A stretch of 64,000 nucleotides of DNA, from assembly GCA_039636865.1 (NCBI GenBank), contig CP144172.1:1364001-1428000 (forward strand). The letters run 5' to 3'. Shown in pieces: positions 38,436 to 46,274 of this stretch. The first letter of the stretch is position 1. Each line of letters begins with the position of its first letter. Under the pieces are notes generated by a model that saw nothing but the letters and a program-made list of their open reading frames with translations, did not search any database and was not told where the DNA came from. The stretch comes from Dermatophilaceae bacterium Sec6.4. Its GTDB lineage: Bacteria > Actinomycetota > Actinomycetes > Actinomycetales > Dermatophilaceae. Made by a program: the position numbers and the translations under genes.

Positions 38436-39118
38436 GCTTTCGACATCGGAGTTCCTGGATACCACCCGCGATCGGGGCTGTTGCGGTGCTCACCGGATGC
38501 AGCTCAGGAAGTGGATCGGGCACCTCTGCAACAGCGACAGCGACGACCACGTCGACGGCTACGAGCACCGCGCCGTCACGTCCCGCGGCCAGTTCCTCGC
38601 AGCAACCCAGCAGCAGCACCAGTTCCGCAGCGACAAAGTCATCGTCGACGAGTTCCCCACCGCTGAGCTTGTCACCTGCGGTCGAGCAGAGTGGGCGTTG
38701 CACGACGAGCGCCCTGCGGGCATCGATTGTGGGCAGCAGTGCCGCAGCCGGGTCGAACTATTACCGGATAGCCCTGCGGAACAGCAGTTCTGCCACCTGC
38801 ACGTTGAATGGGTATCCGGGCGTCAGCCTCGTGGCGGGCAGCTCCGGGCGGCAGGTCGGTGCGGCGGCCGCGCGCGACACTGCGCAGACACCGATCGGCG
38901 TACGAGTCAGTGCCGGAAAGAGCGCCACGTTCGAGTTGCGTGTTGCCGTTGCGCAGAACTATCCCGCCGACCGGTGTCAGCCGGTGCCCACCCGTGGACT
39001 GCGCATCTATCCTCCGGGCAATAAGCGGGCGTTGTACCTGCCGGTCCCCGGTGTCACCGGGTGCGCTAAAGCTTCGGTCAACCTGTTGAGCGTGCAGGCC
39101 ATCGGTACCGCCCGCTGA
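38432..39118 (+). CDS. DUF4232 lipoprotein
   Basis: The N-terminus WIPPAIGAVAVLTGCSS is a lipoprotein signal with lipobox LTGC, so the mature protein should be lipid-anchored outside the membrane. A long Ser/Thr/Ala-rich linker (residues about 25-85) follows. The last 135 residues form a DUF4232 domain (SNYYRIALRNSSSATCTLNGYPGVSLV, with paired cysteines near CTTSALRAS and CQPVPTRG). Function unknown. It is coupled to meaB by a GTGA overlap, which may be only a transcriptional convenience. Confidence 0.83.
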   Translation: MSFRHRSSWIPPAIGAVAVLTGCSSGSGSGTSATATATTTSTATSTAPSRPAASSSQQPSSSTSSAATKSSSTSSPPLSLSPAVEQSGRCTTSALRASIVGSSAAAGSNYYRIALRNSSSATCTLNGYPGVSLVAGSSGRQVGAAAARDTAQTPIGVRVSAGKSATFELRVAVAQNYPADRCQPVPTRGLRIYPPGNKRALYLPVPGVTGCAKASVNLLSVQAIGTAR

Positions 39119-39142
39119 GGACCGATGGAACTGGCTGATTCC

Positions 39143-39934
39143 TCAGGCCTGTGCAGCCGACTCTTCGATCTCGAGCAGCGACGTACTTTCCCGCTCCTGC
39201 TCGAAGGCCACCCGACCGCCACGCACTCCGAACAGGTGCTTGGTCCAGATCAACCACGCAACTGCGCCGAGGTTGATCAAGAACGTCGCGACTTTCAGCG
39301 CGCTGACCTTGTCGGCAAGTTCGTAGATCTCCAGCGGTAGGAAGATCGACGTCCCGATGACCGAGACGTATTCTCCCCACCGCTTCATGATCCACAAGCC
39401 GTAGCCTTCGACCAGTTCGAGGAGGCCGTAGGCCAGGACTCCTGCCGCGAGCAGCACCAGCGTGGTGTGGCCGACGTTCAGCGCATGTTGCAGCAGACGG
39501 GTGGGCGCCGCGTCCACGAAGTCGATCCCTGTCCTGTTCGACAGGTCGCGAACCGCCGGCAGGTCACGGTCCACGACTTGTTGCACGGTTTGGCGAGCCC
39601 CGACGAAGCGCCACACGGCATACGCCGCGGCGACCAGGAACAGCCCGCGGACCAGTCGCTCGATGGCCAATAGTCTGATGACGAACTCATCGCGTAGGGC
39701 TTTGCCCCGAGGTGGCACCGGCGCGTCGCCGGCTGGGCCGGACCCCGCCGCTGGACCGAGCGCATAGTCACCGCAGCGTAGGCATCGCCATGCGGTGCCC
39801 TGCGCGGTGTCCACTCGGAGCCGGTCGGCAAGTTCGCTCTCATCAGGCTGGTAGGTGAGGTGGCCGTGCCGGCCGCAGGATCGCAGCTCCCAGCGCCGTT
39901 CCATGTCCGCACGCCGAGCGCTCTTGTCCTTCAC
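39143..39934 (-). CDS. DUF2127 membrane protein with N-terminal zinc-ribbon-like part
   Basis: About 263 aa. The first 60 residues have the pattern C-x-R-H-G-H then CLRCGDYALG, a possible metal site. Then comes RDEFVIRLLAIERLVRG and four membrane helices with the motif VEGYGLWIMKRWGEYVSVIGTSIFLPLEIYE (the DUF2127 signature part). Function unknown. GTG 39934 is chosen because TACGCT (39942-39947, reverse) lies exactly 7 bases upstream; ATG 39904 and the longer frame from 39982 are alternatives. Confidence 0.78.
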   Translation of the reverse strand: MKDKSARRADMERRWELRSCGRHGHLTYQPDESELADRLRVDTAQGTAWRCLRCGDYALGPAAGSGPAGDAPVPPRGKALRDEFVIRLLAIERLVRGLFLVAAAYAVWRFVGARQTVQQVVDRDLPAVRDLSNRTGIDFVDAAPTRLLQHALNVGHTTLVLLAAGVLAYGLLELVEGYGLWIMKRWGEYVSVIGTSIFLPLEIYELADKVSALKVATFLINLGAVAWLIWTKHLFGVRGGRVAFEQERESTSLLEIEESAAQA

Positions 39935-39941
39935 GCTGCGC

Positions 39942-40009
39942 AGCGTAGAGCGGCAGCCTGAATCCACCTGACCCAGCAGCAACGCAGGGGTGACCCGTAC
40001 ACGTAACCT
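39942..40009. promoter_or_regulatory. Divergent leaderless promoters (DUF2127 gene and mutase gene)
   Basis: On the reverse strand TACGCT (39942-39947) lies 7 bases before the GTG at 39934. On the forward strand TAACCT (40004-40009) lies 7 bases before the ATG at 40017. Both match the TANNNT box of actinobacterial leaderless transcripts. No clear -35 elements were found. Confidence 0.55.
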
Positions 40010-40016
40010 GGATCAC

Positions 40017-41738
40017 ATGACAAACAACCGCGAGTCGAGCCAGGGTTACCACCGCTGGCAGGACCGCTTCGCCGCCGCCCAGACCCAGGGCAAGGTACGC
40101 GACGCGGATTTCACCACGTTGTCGGGAACACCGGTCGATCCCGTCTACGGACCTGCCTCTGGTGACGCACCCGAGGCGATCGGCTGGCCGGGGGAGTACC
40201 CGTTCACCCGTGGCCTCTACGCCACCGGGTATCGCGGTCGCCCCTGGACAATCCGACAGTTCGCCGGTTTCGGTAACGCCGTGCAGACGAACGAGCGTTA
40301 CAAGATGATTCTGAAGCGTGGCGGTGGCGGGCTCTCCGTTGCGTTCGACATGCCGACCCTGATGGGCCGCGACTCCGACGACGGCCTGAGCTTGGGCGAG
40401 GTCGGGCACTGCGGGGTCGCCATCGACTCCGCTGCGGACATGGAGACCTTGTTCGCCGACATTCCGCTCGGTGAGGTCACGACGTCGATGACGATCAGTG
40501 GGCCTGCGGTACCGGCCTTCTGTATGTATCTGGTGGCGGCCGAGCGTCAGGGAGTCGACATCACCACCCTGAACGGCACCTTGCAGACCGACATCTTCAA
40601 GGAGTACATCGCTCAGAAGGAGTGGCTCTTCGGTCCCGAGCCGCATCTGCGGCTGATCGGCGACCTCATGGAGTACTGCAGCGCGAAGATCCCGGCATAC
40701 AAACCACTTTCGGTGTCCGGCTACCACATCCGGGAGGCCGGATCGACGGCCGCTCAGGAGCTGGCCTACACCTTGGCCGATGGCTTCGGCTACGTCGAAC
40801 TCGGATTGTCGCGTGGCTTGGACGTGGATGTATTTGCGCCCGGCTTGTCGTTCTTCTTCGACAGCCACATCGACTTCTTCGAGGAGATTGCGAAGTTCCG
40901 GGCCGCCCGCCGGATCTGGGCGCGATGGCTGCGCGATGTGTACGGCGCGAAGACCGAGAAGGCACAGTGGTTGCGTTTCCACACTCAGACCGCGGGCGTG
41001 TCGCTGACGGCTCAGCAACCGACGAACAACGTGGTTCGTACCGCGGTAGAGGCGCTCGCTGCGGTGCTGGGTGGCACCAACTCGCTGCACACCAACGCCC
41101 TCGACGAGACTCTGGCGCTGCCCTCGGACCAATCGGCTGAAGTGGCTCTGCGCACCCAACAGGTGCTGATGGAGGAGACCGGTGTCGTCAACGTGGCCGA
41201 TCCATTGGGTGGGTCCTATTACGTCGAGGCGCTGACCGACCGGTTGGAGGCCGAGGCGGAGGCCATTTTCGAGAAGATCCGGTCGATGGGTGTGCAGGGC
41301 AAGGACCAGCAGCCGGACGGCGCCGTTGCTCATGAGATCGGGCCGATCACCTCGGGTCTGCTGCGCGGTATCGAGGACGGTTGGTTCATGGCCGAAATTG
41401 CCGAGGCGGCTTTCACCTACCAGATAGCGCTGGAGAAGGGCGAGAAGAAGGTCGTCGGAGTGAACTGCCACACCGAATCCCTCGCTACCGACCTGGAGAT
41501 CATGCGTGTCTCACACGAGGTGGAGGTCGAGCAGGTGCGGGCGCTCGCCGAGCGCAAGGCTGGCCGGGACGGGCCGCGGGTGCGCGAGGCCCTCGAAGTG
41601 ATGACCGCCGCCGCGCTGGGCACCGAGAACCTGATCGAACCGATGCTGGCCGCTGCCCGAGCCGAGGCCACGATGGGCGAGATCTGCGATGCGCTACGTG
41701 ATGTGTGGGGCACCTACCGGGAGCCGGCCCGCTTCTGA
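40017..41738 (+). CDS. icmA: Isobutyryl-CoA mutase large subunit (IcmA type)
   Basis: This is an adenosylcobalamin-dependent acyl-CoA mutase catalytic subunit. The 573-aa protein is all TIM-barrel domain (TRGLYATGYRGRPWTIRQFAGFG, GGGGLSVAFDMPTLMG, LNGTLQTDIFKEYIAQK, HTNALDETLALPS) and has no B12-binding domain, so a separate small subunit is needed. Two substrate-pocket positions are informative. Methylmalonyl-CoA mutase has Tyr89 and Arg207, but here they are F82 (in IRQFAG) and Q200 (in EYIAQK), the pair known in isobutyryl-CoA mutase (Phe80/Gln198 in IcmA). Hence butyryl/isobutyryl-CoA is the likely substrate. ATG 40017 has TAACCT 7 bases upstream. Confidence 0.87.
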   Translation: MTNNRESSQGYHRWQDRFAAAQTQGKVRDADFTTLSGTPVDPVYGPASGDAPEAIGWPGEYPFTRGLYATGYRGRPWTIRQFAGFGNAVQTNERYKMILKRGGGGLSVAFDMPTLMGRDSDDGLSLGEVGHCGVAIDSAADMETLFADIPLGEVTTSMTISGPAVPAFCMYLVAAERQGVDITTLNGTLQTDIFKEYIAQKEWLFGPEPHLRLIGDLMEYCSAKIPAYKPLSVSGYHIREAGSTAAQELAYTLADGFGYVELGLSRGLDVDVFAPGLSFFFDSHIDFFEEIAKFRAARRIWARWLRDVYGAKTEKAQWLRFHTQTAGVSLTAQQPTNNVVRTAVEALAAVLGGTNSLHTNALDETLALPSDQSAEVALRTQQVLMEETGVVNVADPLGGSYYVEALTDRLEAEAEAIFEKIRSMGVQGKDQQPDGAVAHEIGPITSGLLRGIEDGWFMAEIAEAAFTYQIALEKGEKKVVGVNCHTESLATDLEIMRVSHEVEVEQVRALAERKAGRDGPRVREALEVMTAAALGTENLIEPMLAAARAEATMGEICDALRDVWGTYREPARF

Positions 41739-41830
41739 CCGGTGCTCAGGCAGGCGAGCCCGGTTCGTCTGCCGGCGGGTCATCGGAAGTCTTCTCGGCG
41801 ATCGGGTGCCGGGGTCGACGGTAAAACCAG

Positions 41831-41875
41831 GTTCTCAACAGCAGATCGCAGCGGCGGACCGGGTCTGCTGAGAAC
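41831..41875. other. Imperfect inverted repeat in the mutase-DUF2332 gap
   Basis: Arms GTTCTCA...GCAGA (41831-41845, with a 3-base bulge) and TCTGCTGAGAAC (41864-41875) can pair across an 18-base loop. There is no T tract. It could be a weak terminator for the mutase gene or an operator. The 174-base gap (41739-41912) shows nothing else. Confidence 0.35.
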
Positions 41876-41912
41876 ATCGCGGGTCGCGAATGTCCGGGTG
41901 TAGAAAACTGTG

Positions 41913-42923
41913 ATGGACGAAGACGGCGAGCGGTCCGCGGTGCATGGCGGTATGGGCGGGCTGGACCCAACGGTCGATACGGCGCAGAACTACCTCCGGT
42001 TTGCTGAACGGGAGGCTGCCGGTCGGTCGCCGGCCTATGAGTCGCTCGCGAGGGCCGTCGCCGGCGACGAGGTCGTTCTCCGCTTCCTCGCGTCGTTGCC
42101 CACAGACAAACGGCAACCCAACCTGCTCTTCGCTGCTGCTCGCTACCTGCTGAGTGATGTGCCGATCGCCGACAGCCTGCGCAACCTCGTGCTCGAGGAT
42201 GGTGATCCGTTGCGTGACGTCATGCTGCAGCGCCGCACGCAGACGAACGAGGCTGCCCGGTGCGCGACGTTGTTACCCGCGCTGGCGCGGCTGCCGCAAC
42301 CGTTGGCACTGATAGAAGTCGGTGCGTCGGCGGGTCTGGCGCTACTGCCGGACCGGTACTCCTACGACTACGACGGACATCGCATCAGCGGGCTCGATCC
42401 TGTCGCCCCGACTCTTCGGTGCAGCATCGAAGGCCCGGTGCCCGTGCCGACGGCGGTGCCTACCGTCAGCTGGCGTCGCGGTCTGGACCTGAATCCGTTG
42501 GACCTCGCCAGCGACGTGGACATGCAGTGGTTGGAGTGTCTCGTCTGGCCGGGTCAGCAGGACCGCGCCGATCGGCTGCGCGCCGCTGTGGCTGCAGCTC
42601 GTCGCGATCCACCGATCGTGCAGCGTGGGGATCTCGTTGACGATCTCGCCGAACTCGTCGCAGAAGTACCCCGCGAGGCCGGGACCGTCGTCGTATTCCA
42701 TTCCGCGGTCCTCGCCTACGTCGATGCCGGCAAGCGAGCTGCGTTCGCCCGCGTCGTCGACCAGCTCGGCGTGCACTGGCTTTCCCACGAGGCGCCCGCA
42801 ATACTGCCGCTGACCGCCGGTGATGACGGTCGAGGTTTCCGGCTGGTGGAGAACGGAAGCGAGGTACTCGCTCATACCGACCCGCACGGCGGCTGGATCC
42901 GCTGGGTAGCAGGCGATGCGTGA
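41913..42923 (+). CDS. DUF2332 family protein
   Basis: The protein of about 336 aa matches what I recall of the DUF2332 family: an N-terminal helical part (TAQNYLRFAEREAAGRSPAYESLARAVAGDE), TLLPALARLPQPLALIEVGASAGLALLPD in the middle and WRRGLDLNPLDLASDVDMQWLECLVWPGQQDR. The GASAGL segment resembles a SAM-binding loop, so a methyltransferase-like fold is possible, but no activity is known. ATG 41913 is used; GTG 41910 precedes it directly. Confidence 0.78.
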   Translation: MDEDGERSAVHGGMGGLDPTVDTAQNYLRFAEREAAGRSPAYESLARAVAGDEVVLRFLASLPTDKRQPNLLFAAARYLLSDVPIADSLRNLVLEDGDPLRDVMLQRRTQTNEAARCATLLPALARLPQPLALIEVGASAGLALLPDRYSYDYDGHRISGLDPVAPTLRCSIEGPVPVPTAVPTVSWRRGLDLNPLDLASDVDMQWLECLVWPGQQDRADRLRAAVAAARRDPPIVQRGDLVDDLAELVAEVPREAGTVVVFHSAVLAYVDAGKRAAFARVVDQLGVHWLSHEAPAILPLTAGDDGRGFRLVENGSEVLAHTDPHGGWIRWVAGDA

Positions 42924-42989
42924 GCCGCCCCTCCTCGCGGTGTAGCCGCCCACGTTGGACCATTGCCACAGACACGACAGAATGGGCCT

Positions 42990-43952
42990 ATGAGCGATCA
43001 GCCCTTCACCCCAGCCTCATTGCGCGGAGCCATCGATTTGTCCGGGCTGGCCAAGAAGCCCGCCCGACCTGCCTCCCGCCCCAGTGCTACCGGTGGACCG
43101 GGTCAGCAACAGGCCGGTACGCCAGGGCCCGATCCCCTGGTCAGCGAGGTCGATGACGTCACATTCGGTGATGCTGTCGAGCAGTCGATGAATGTGCCGG
43201 TGATCTTCGCGCTCTACTCCGGCGCACGTCCGGCGAGCCGTGAGCACACCGATCTGCTGGCCACCATCGTGCGTGAGTACGCCGGACGTCTGGTACTGGC
43301 GATCGCCGATATCGACGTTGCAATGCAGATCCGTCAGGCACTCCAGGTCCAGCAGGTACCGATGGTGCTGGCGCTGGTCAAGGGTCAGCCGTTGCCGCTC
43401 TACTCCGGAGATCAGCCGCAGGATGCGGTACGCGACGTCTTCGACAAGGTGCTGGAGGCTGCCGCTGCCAACGGCATCACCGGGCGCGTCGACGTCGGTG
43501 AGGTGGCCGCGCCTACCGATCAGGCTGCGGAGCCCGAGATCTCCCCGCTGCACGAGCTTGCCTTCACTGCCATCGAGGCGGGTGACTTCGACGGGGCGGT
43601 CATCGCGTACGAGCAGGCGCTGGCCGCGAACCCGGCCGATGAGGAAGCAGCCCTCGGCCTGGGCCAGGTGCGGTTGCTGCAGCGCACCGACGGGGTGGAT
43701 CTCAATGCCGCGCGCGCCGAGGCTGCCCAGGCACCGGCCGACGTCGCGAAGCAGACCGTCGTGGCGGATCTGGACATTCTCGGCGGCCATGTCGAGGACG
43801 CTTTTGTCCGCCTTGTGGACCTCGTGAAAGCAACAACGGGCGACGAGCGCAATGCGGCCCGTCAGCACCTGCTCAGCCTCTTCGACGTGGTGGGCGCTGC
43901 CGACCCTCGGGTCAAGAAAGCGCGGACGGCGCTGATGTCGGCGCTCTACTGA
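42990..43952 (+). CDS. Thioredoxin-fold protein with TPR-like C-terminus (CnoX-like)
   Basis: Of about 320 aa, residues 55-165 form a thioredoxin-like domain. The usual WCGPC is replaced by YSGARPASRE, so it has no redox-active CxxC. The cis-proline region is present as VQQVPMVLALVKG. The rest is helical with TPR-like repeats (AFTAIEAGDFDGAVIAYEQALAANPADEEAALGLG). This matches the tetratricopeptide thioredoxin (CnoX/YbbN) layout and the position of Rv1324 (from memory). A holdase or co-chaperone role is possible. ATG 42990 is chosen because the conserved part MSDQPFTPASLRGAIDL starts there. Confidence 0.82.
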   Translation: MSDQPFTPASLRGAIDLSGLAKKPARPASRPSATGGPGQQQAGTPGPDPLVSEVDDVTFGDAVEQSMNVPVIFALYSGARPASREHTDLLATIVREYAGRLVLAIADIDVAMQIRQALQVQQVPMVLALVKGQPLPLYSGDQPQDAVRDVFDKVLEAAAANGITGRVDVGEVAAPTDQAAEPEISPLHELAFTAIEAGDFDGAVIAYEQALAANPADEEAALGLGQVRLLQRTDGVDLNAARAEAAQAPADVAKQTVVADLDILGGHVEDAFVRLVDLVKATTGDERNAARQHLLSLFDVVGAADPRVKKARTALMSALY

Positions 43953-43966
43953 GTTCGACCGACCTG

Positions 43967-44677
43967 GTGTCGAACCCGCACGAGTGGTTGCGCGCGCCAC
44001 GGGAACTGCCGAGTGCCTTCAGGCAACCGTCGCACGTGACCGTATGCAGTCCGCCGACCTTGTCGGACACGGAGCCGGCACCGTTGCTCTGGGTGCATGA
44101 CGGTCCCGCGTACGACGCGCAGGCGGGGTTGCTGGAGTGGCTCGCCACTCGCGACCTACCGCCGATGCGGGTCGTGTTGGCCGACGTACGCCGCCGCACC
44201 CAGTGGTATTCGGCGTCGCCGCGTTATCTGCGTACCTTCACGACGGGTTTGAGCGCGATACAGGAGTCATACCCGGTGCGCCGGCCGGTGATCGTCATGG
44301 GCGCAAGTCTCGGCGGACTCACCTCGGTGCTGGCGGGCTTGTCCGATGACCGGGTCGGCGCGGTGTTCGCCCAGTCGGGGTCGTTCTTCACCCCAGAGAC
44401 AGATGCGCAGGAGTCCAACTTCGCCTACTTCGACCGCATCGCGGCAGCCGTGGCCGATGTCACCGGGACCGGCCTTCGCGCGGCACCGTTGCGCGTGGAG
44501 CTGACCTGCGGGTCCAGTGAGGAGAACCTCCACAACAACCGCCTGATGGCGCAGACGCTCGACGGTGTCGGGGTCGAGGCGGTACTGACCGAGGTAGCAG
44601 GTGGGCACGACTATTCGTCGTGGCGCACTGCATTCGACCCTACGTTGACGGCACTTCTGCGCGACGTCTGGAGCTGA
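43967..44677 (+). CDS. Esterase-like alpha/beta hydrolase
   Basis: A 236-aa alpha/beta hydrolase of the enterochelin-esterase/EstD type. The nucleophile elbow is VIVMGASLGGLTSVLAG, the preceding strand is MRVVLADVRRRTQWYS and the C-terminal histidine is in VAGGHDYSSWRTAF, all typical of Fes-like esterases. No signal peptide is seen. Start is GTG 43967, 14 bases after the preceding stop, so the two genes may be one transcript. Substrate unknown. Confidence 0.82.
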   Translation: MSNPHEWLRAPRELPSAFRQPSHVTVCSPPTLSDTEPAPLLWVHDGPAYDAQAGLLEWLATRDLPPMRVVLADVRRRTQWYSASPRYLRTFTTGLSAIQESYPVRRPVIVMGASLGGLTSVLAGLSDDRVGAVFAQSGSFFTPETDAQESNFAYFDRIAAAVADVTGTGLRAAPLRVELTCGSSEENLHNNRLMAQTLDGVGVEAVLTEVAGGHDYSSWRTAFDPTLTALLRDVWS

Positions 44678-44747
44678 GCCAGCGAGCTACCCACCCATCG
44701 GCTGACGCGGTGCGTGACCTTCGGCACGGTGTGTCTGGTGATCTATG

Positions 44748-44781
44748 TTGCGTCACTGACTAGTTATCGATAGTGTCTAGT
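44748..44781 (+). promoter_or_regulatory. Promoter with overlapping dyad before the PadR gene
   Basis: TTGCGT (44748-44753), a 17-base spacer and TAGTGT (44771-44776) form a promoter 6 bases from the ATG at 44783. Across it lies a dyad: ACTAG (44759-44763), the perfect palindrome TATCGATA (44765-44772) and CTAGT (44777-44781). The dyad covers the -10, as expected for autorepression by PadR. Confidence 0.55.
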
Positions 44782-44782
44782 G

Positions 44783-45127
44783 ATGACGTCCGATGAGTTG
44801 CCTACTGAATGGCTCCGAGCGGTACTGCCGCTCGCGGTGCTGTCGACGGTGGCGGACGGTGAGACCTACGGCTACCTGGTGGCGCAGCACCTGAAGTCGG
44901 CAGGACTGGGAACCGTGAAGGGCGGCACGCTCTACCCCGTTTTGAACCGACTGGAGGCAGACGGACTACTGGTCTCGTCGTGGCGTGCAGGGGTGGGCGG
45001 TCCGGGCCGGAAATTCTTCGAGATCACACCACTCGGCGCGCGGACGTTGCACCGTCGAACAGTCGCCTGGCACGAATTCACCGAGCAGGCAGCCAGTCTG
45101 CTCCCCGAGGTAAGGAGCAGGCGATGA
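44783..45127 (+). CDS. PadR-family transcriptional regulator
   Basis: The 114-aa winged-helix repressor shows LAVLSTVADGETYGYLVAQHLKSAGLGTVKGGTLYPVLNRLEADGLLVSSW, the PadR core (given here only as landmarks: TYGYL, GTLYPVL, LEADGL). It ends with the second-helix region LHRRTVAWHEF. PadR regulators usually repress a neighbouring membrane protein or transporter. Here the coupled gene (ATGA overlap) encodes a HAAS-type membrane protein that is frameshifted. ATG 44783 is used; GTG 44780 is three bases upstream. Confidence 0.9.
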   Translation: MTSDELPTEWLRAVLPLAVLSTVADGETYGYLVAQHLKSAGLGTVKGGTLYPVLNRLEADGLLVSSWRAGVGGPGRKFFEITPLGARTLHRRTVAWHEFTEQAASLLPEVRSRR

Positions 45128-45638
45128 CCGCATACAGAGCTGACAGCGCGATGGCCGACTACCGTCAATCGCTGATCCTCGCGCTTCGGATGAGAGACGT
45201 GGATGGGGACCGCATCGGCGAGATCGTGGCGCAGGTGGAGAGCCATGTCGCTGATACCGGTGAAGATCCGGGCGAAGCGTTCGGTCCGCCGCGTGAGTAC
45301 GCGGATCTGATCACCGCGGATCGACCCCGTAATCCTCGGTGGCCGATCATCATTCTTGCGCTGTTCGGCGCGGTAGCCGGGTGGCTCGTGGCGCAAGGTG
45401 CGCTTGCCCAACTGCTGGGGGAGACATCTTTCGGACGACCTGGATGGTGTCGCTGATCATCGGACTGCTGGTGGGCGCACCCACTGCACTGGTGGTGCAG
45501 CGCCGATCGACGCGCGTGCGTGACCCGCGCACCGGCGCCGACATGGTTCCGGCCTCGGGGTGGGAGCTGGCCACGCTGATCGGCCTACCGGTGGCGGTCA
45601 TCCTCATCGCCTGGGGAGCCATCGAACTTGCCACCTGA
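45124..45638 (+). pseudogene. HAAS-domain membrane protein, frameshifted in a G5 tract
   Basis: Reading from ATG 45124 gives a HAAS-like helical N-terminus (RQSLILALRMRDVDGDRIGEIV, GEDPGEAFGPPREYADLI split by a short loop) and one membrane helix. It then stops at 45456. The next frame continues without break to 45638 with two more membrane helices (MVSLIIGLLVGAPTALVV and LIGLPVAVILIAWGAIEL). One extra G in the GGGGG tract at 45417-45421 would join them as ALAQLLGGDIFRTTWMV, giving about 172 aa. So this is a broken gene, a slippage site or a sequencing error. PadR-coupled proteins of this type are common. Confidence 0.7.
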
Positions 45639-45653
45639 CCAGACCCGGGGGCA

Positions 45654-45659
45654 TACGGT
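45654..45659 (+). promoter_or_regulatory. -10 box TACGGT of the XdhC-like gene
   Basis: TACGGT lies exactly 7 bases before ATG 45667, matching the leaderless TANNNT pattern seen at several other genes here. It favours 45667 over the GTG at 45658. Confidence 0.45.
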
Positions 45660-45666
45660 GACGGGT

Positions 45667-46140
45667 ATGGACACGTTGTTGGTCGTAGGAGACGGACCGG
45701 TACGCGACAAGCTGGTGGCGATCGCGCAGCTACTCGGGTGGGAGGTGCACGCGACAGCTACTGCCGAGGAGGCGCTGGCTCGCGTGGCGCAGGCAGACGC
45801 GGTCGTCGTCACGAGTCACGATGTCGAGGTTGCCGGCGCAGTACTCGCCGCCGCGCTGGCCGCCGATATCTCCTATATCGGCCAGATGGGTTCCAGGCCC
45901 GGTCAGGACAAGCGTCGGCAGTGGCTGCTGGAGCACGATGTGTCCCAGGCGGCGCAGGACGCCATCCACGGGCCGGCCGGGCTCGATATCGCCGCCGACA
46001 CCCCTGCTGAGATCGCCGTGTCGATCCTGGCCGAAGTGGTGTGTGTCCTACGCGATGGCAAGGCGATCTCGTTGCGCGACCGACCGGGCCCGATACACCC
46101 GGAGCTCACATCTGGGGAAGCCTTCTGCCCGGAGGGCTGA
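45667..46140 (+). CDS. XdhC-like Rossmann-domain protein
   Basis: The 157-aa protein equals the C-terminal Rossmann half of XdhC/CoxI proteins, which help insert the molybdenum cofactor into xanthine dehydrogenase-type enzymes. Landmarks are LLVVGDGPVRDKLVAIAQLLGWEVHA, ADAVVVTSHDVEVAG, SYIGQMGSRPGQDKRRQWLLE and the closing GPAGLDIAADTPAEIAVSILAEVV. The N-terminal CxxxC domain of full XdhC is missing, and no molybdenum enzyme is in the window. Its target is therefore unknown. Confidence 0.82.
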   Translation: MDTLLVVGDGPVRDKLVAIAQLLGWEVHATATAEEALARVAQADAVVVTSHDVEVAGAVLAAALAADISYIGQMGSRPGQDKRRQWLLEHDVSQAAQDAIHGPAGLDIAADTPAEIAVSILAEVVCVLRDGKAISLRDRPGPIHPELTSGEAFCPEG

Positions 46141-46274
46141 CCTCGCCGGCGCTCCCAGGGTGGTTTCGCCGTCGGGGTGCGGACATGCCGGGCACCGTCC
46201 TCGAGCAAATAAGGAAATGCTCTATGCTCCCGATGCCTCCAGCACGCCGCCTGCGAAAGTGATCTCGCGAAACC

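Noticed and set aside
45454..45456. TGA at 45454-45456 as a selenocysteine or readthrough codon
   Set aside because: The sequence after the TGA in that frame does not continue the membrane protein; a shift in the G5 tract explains the data better.
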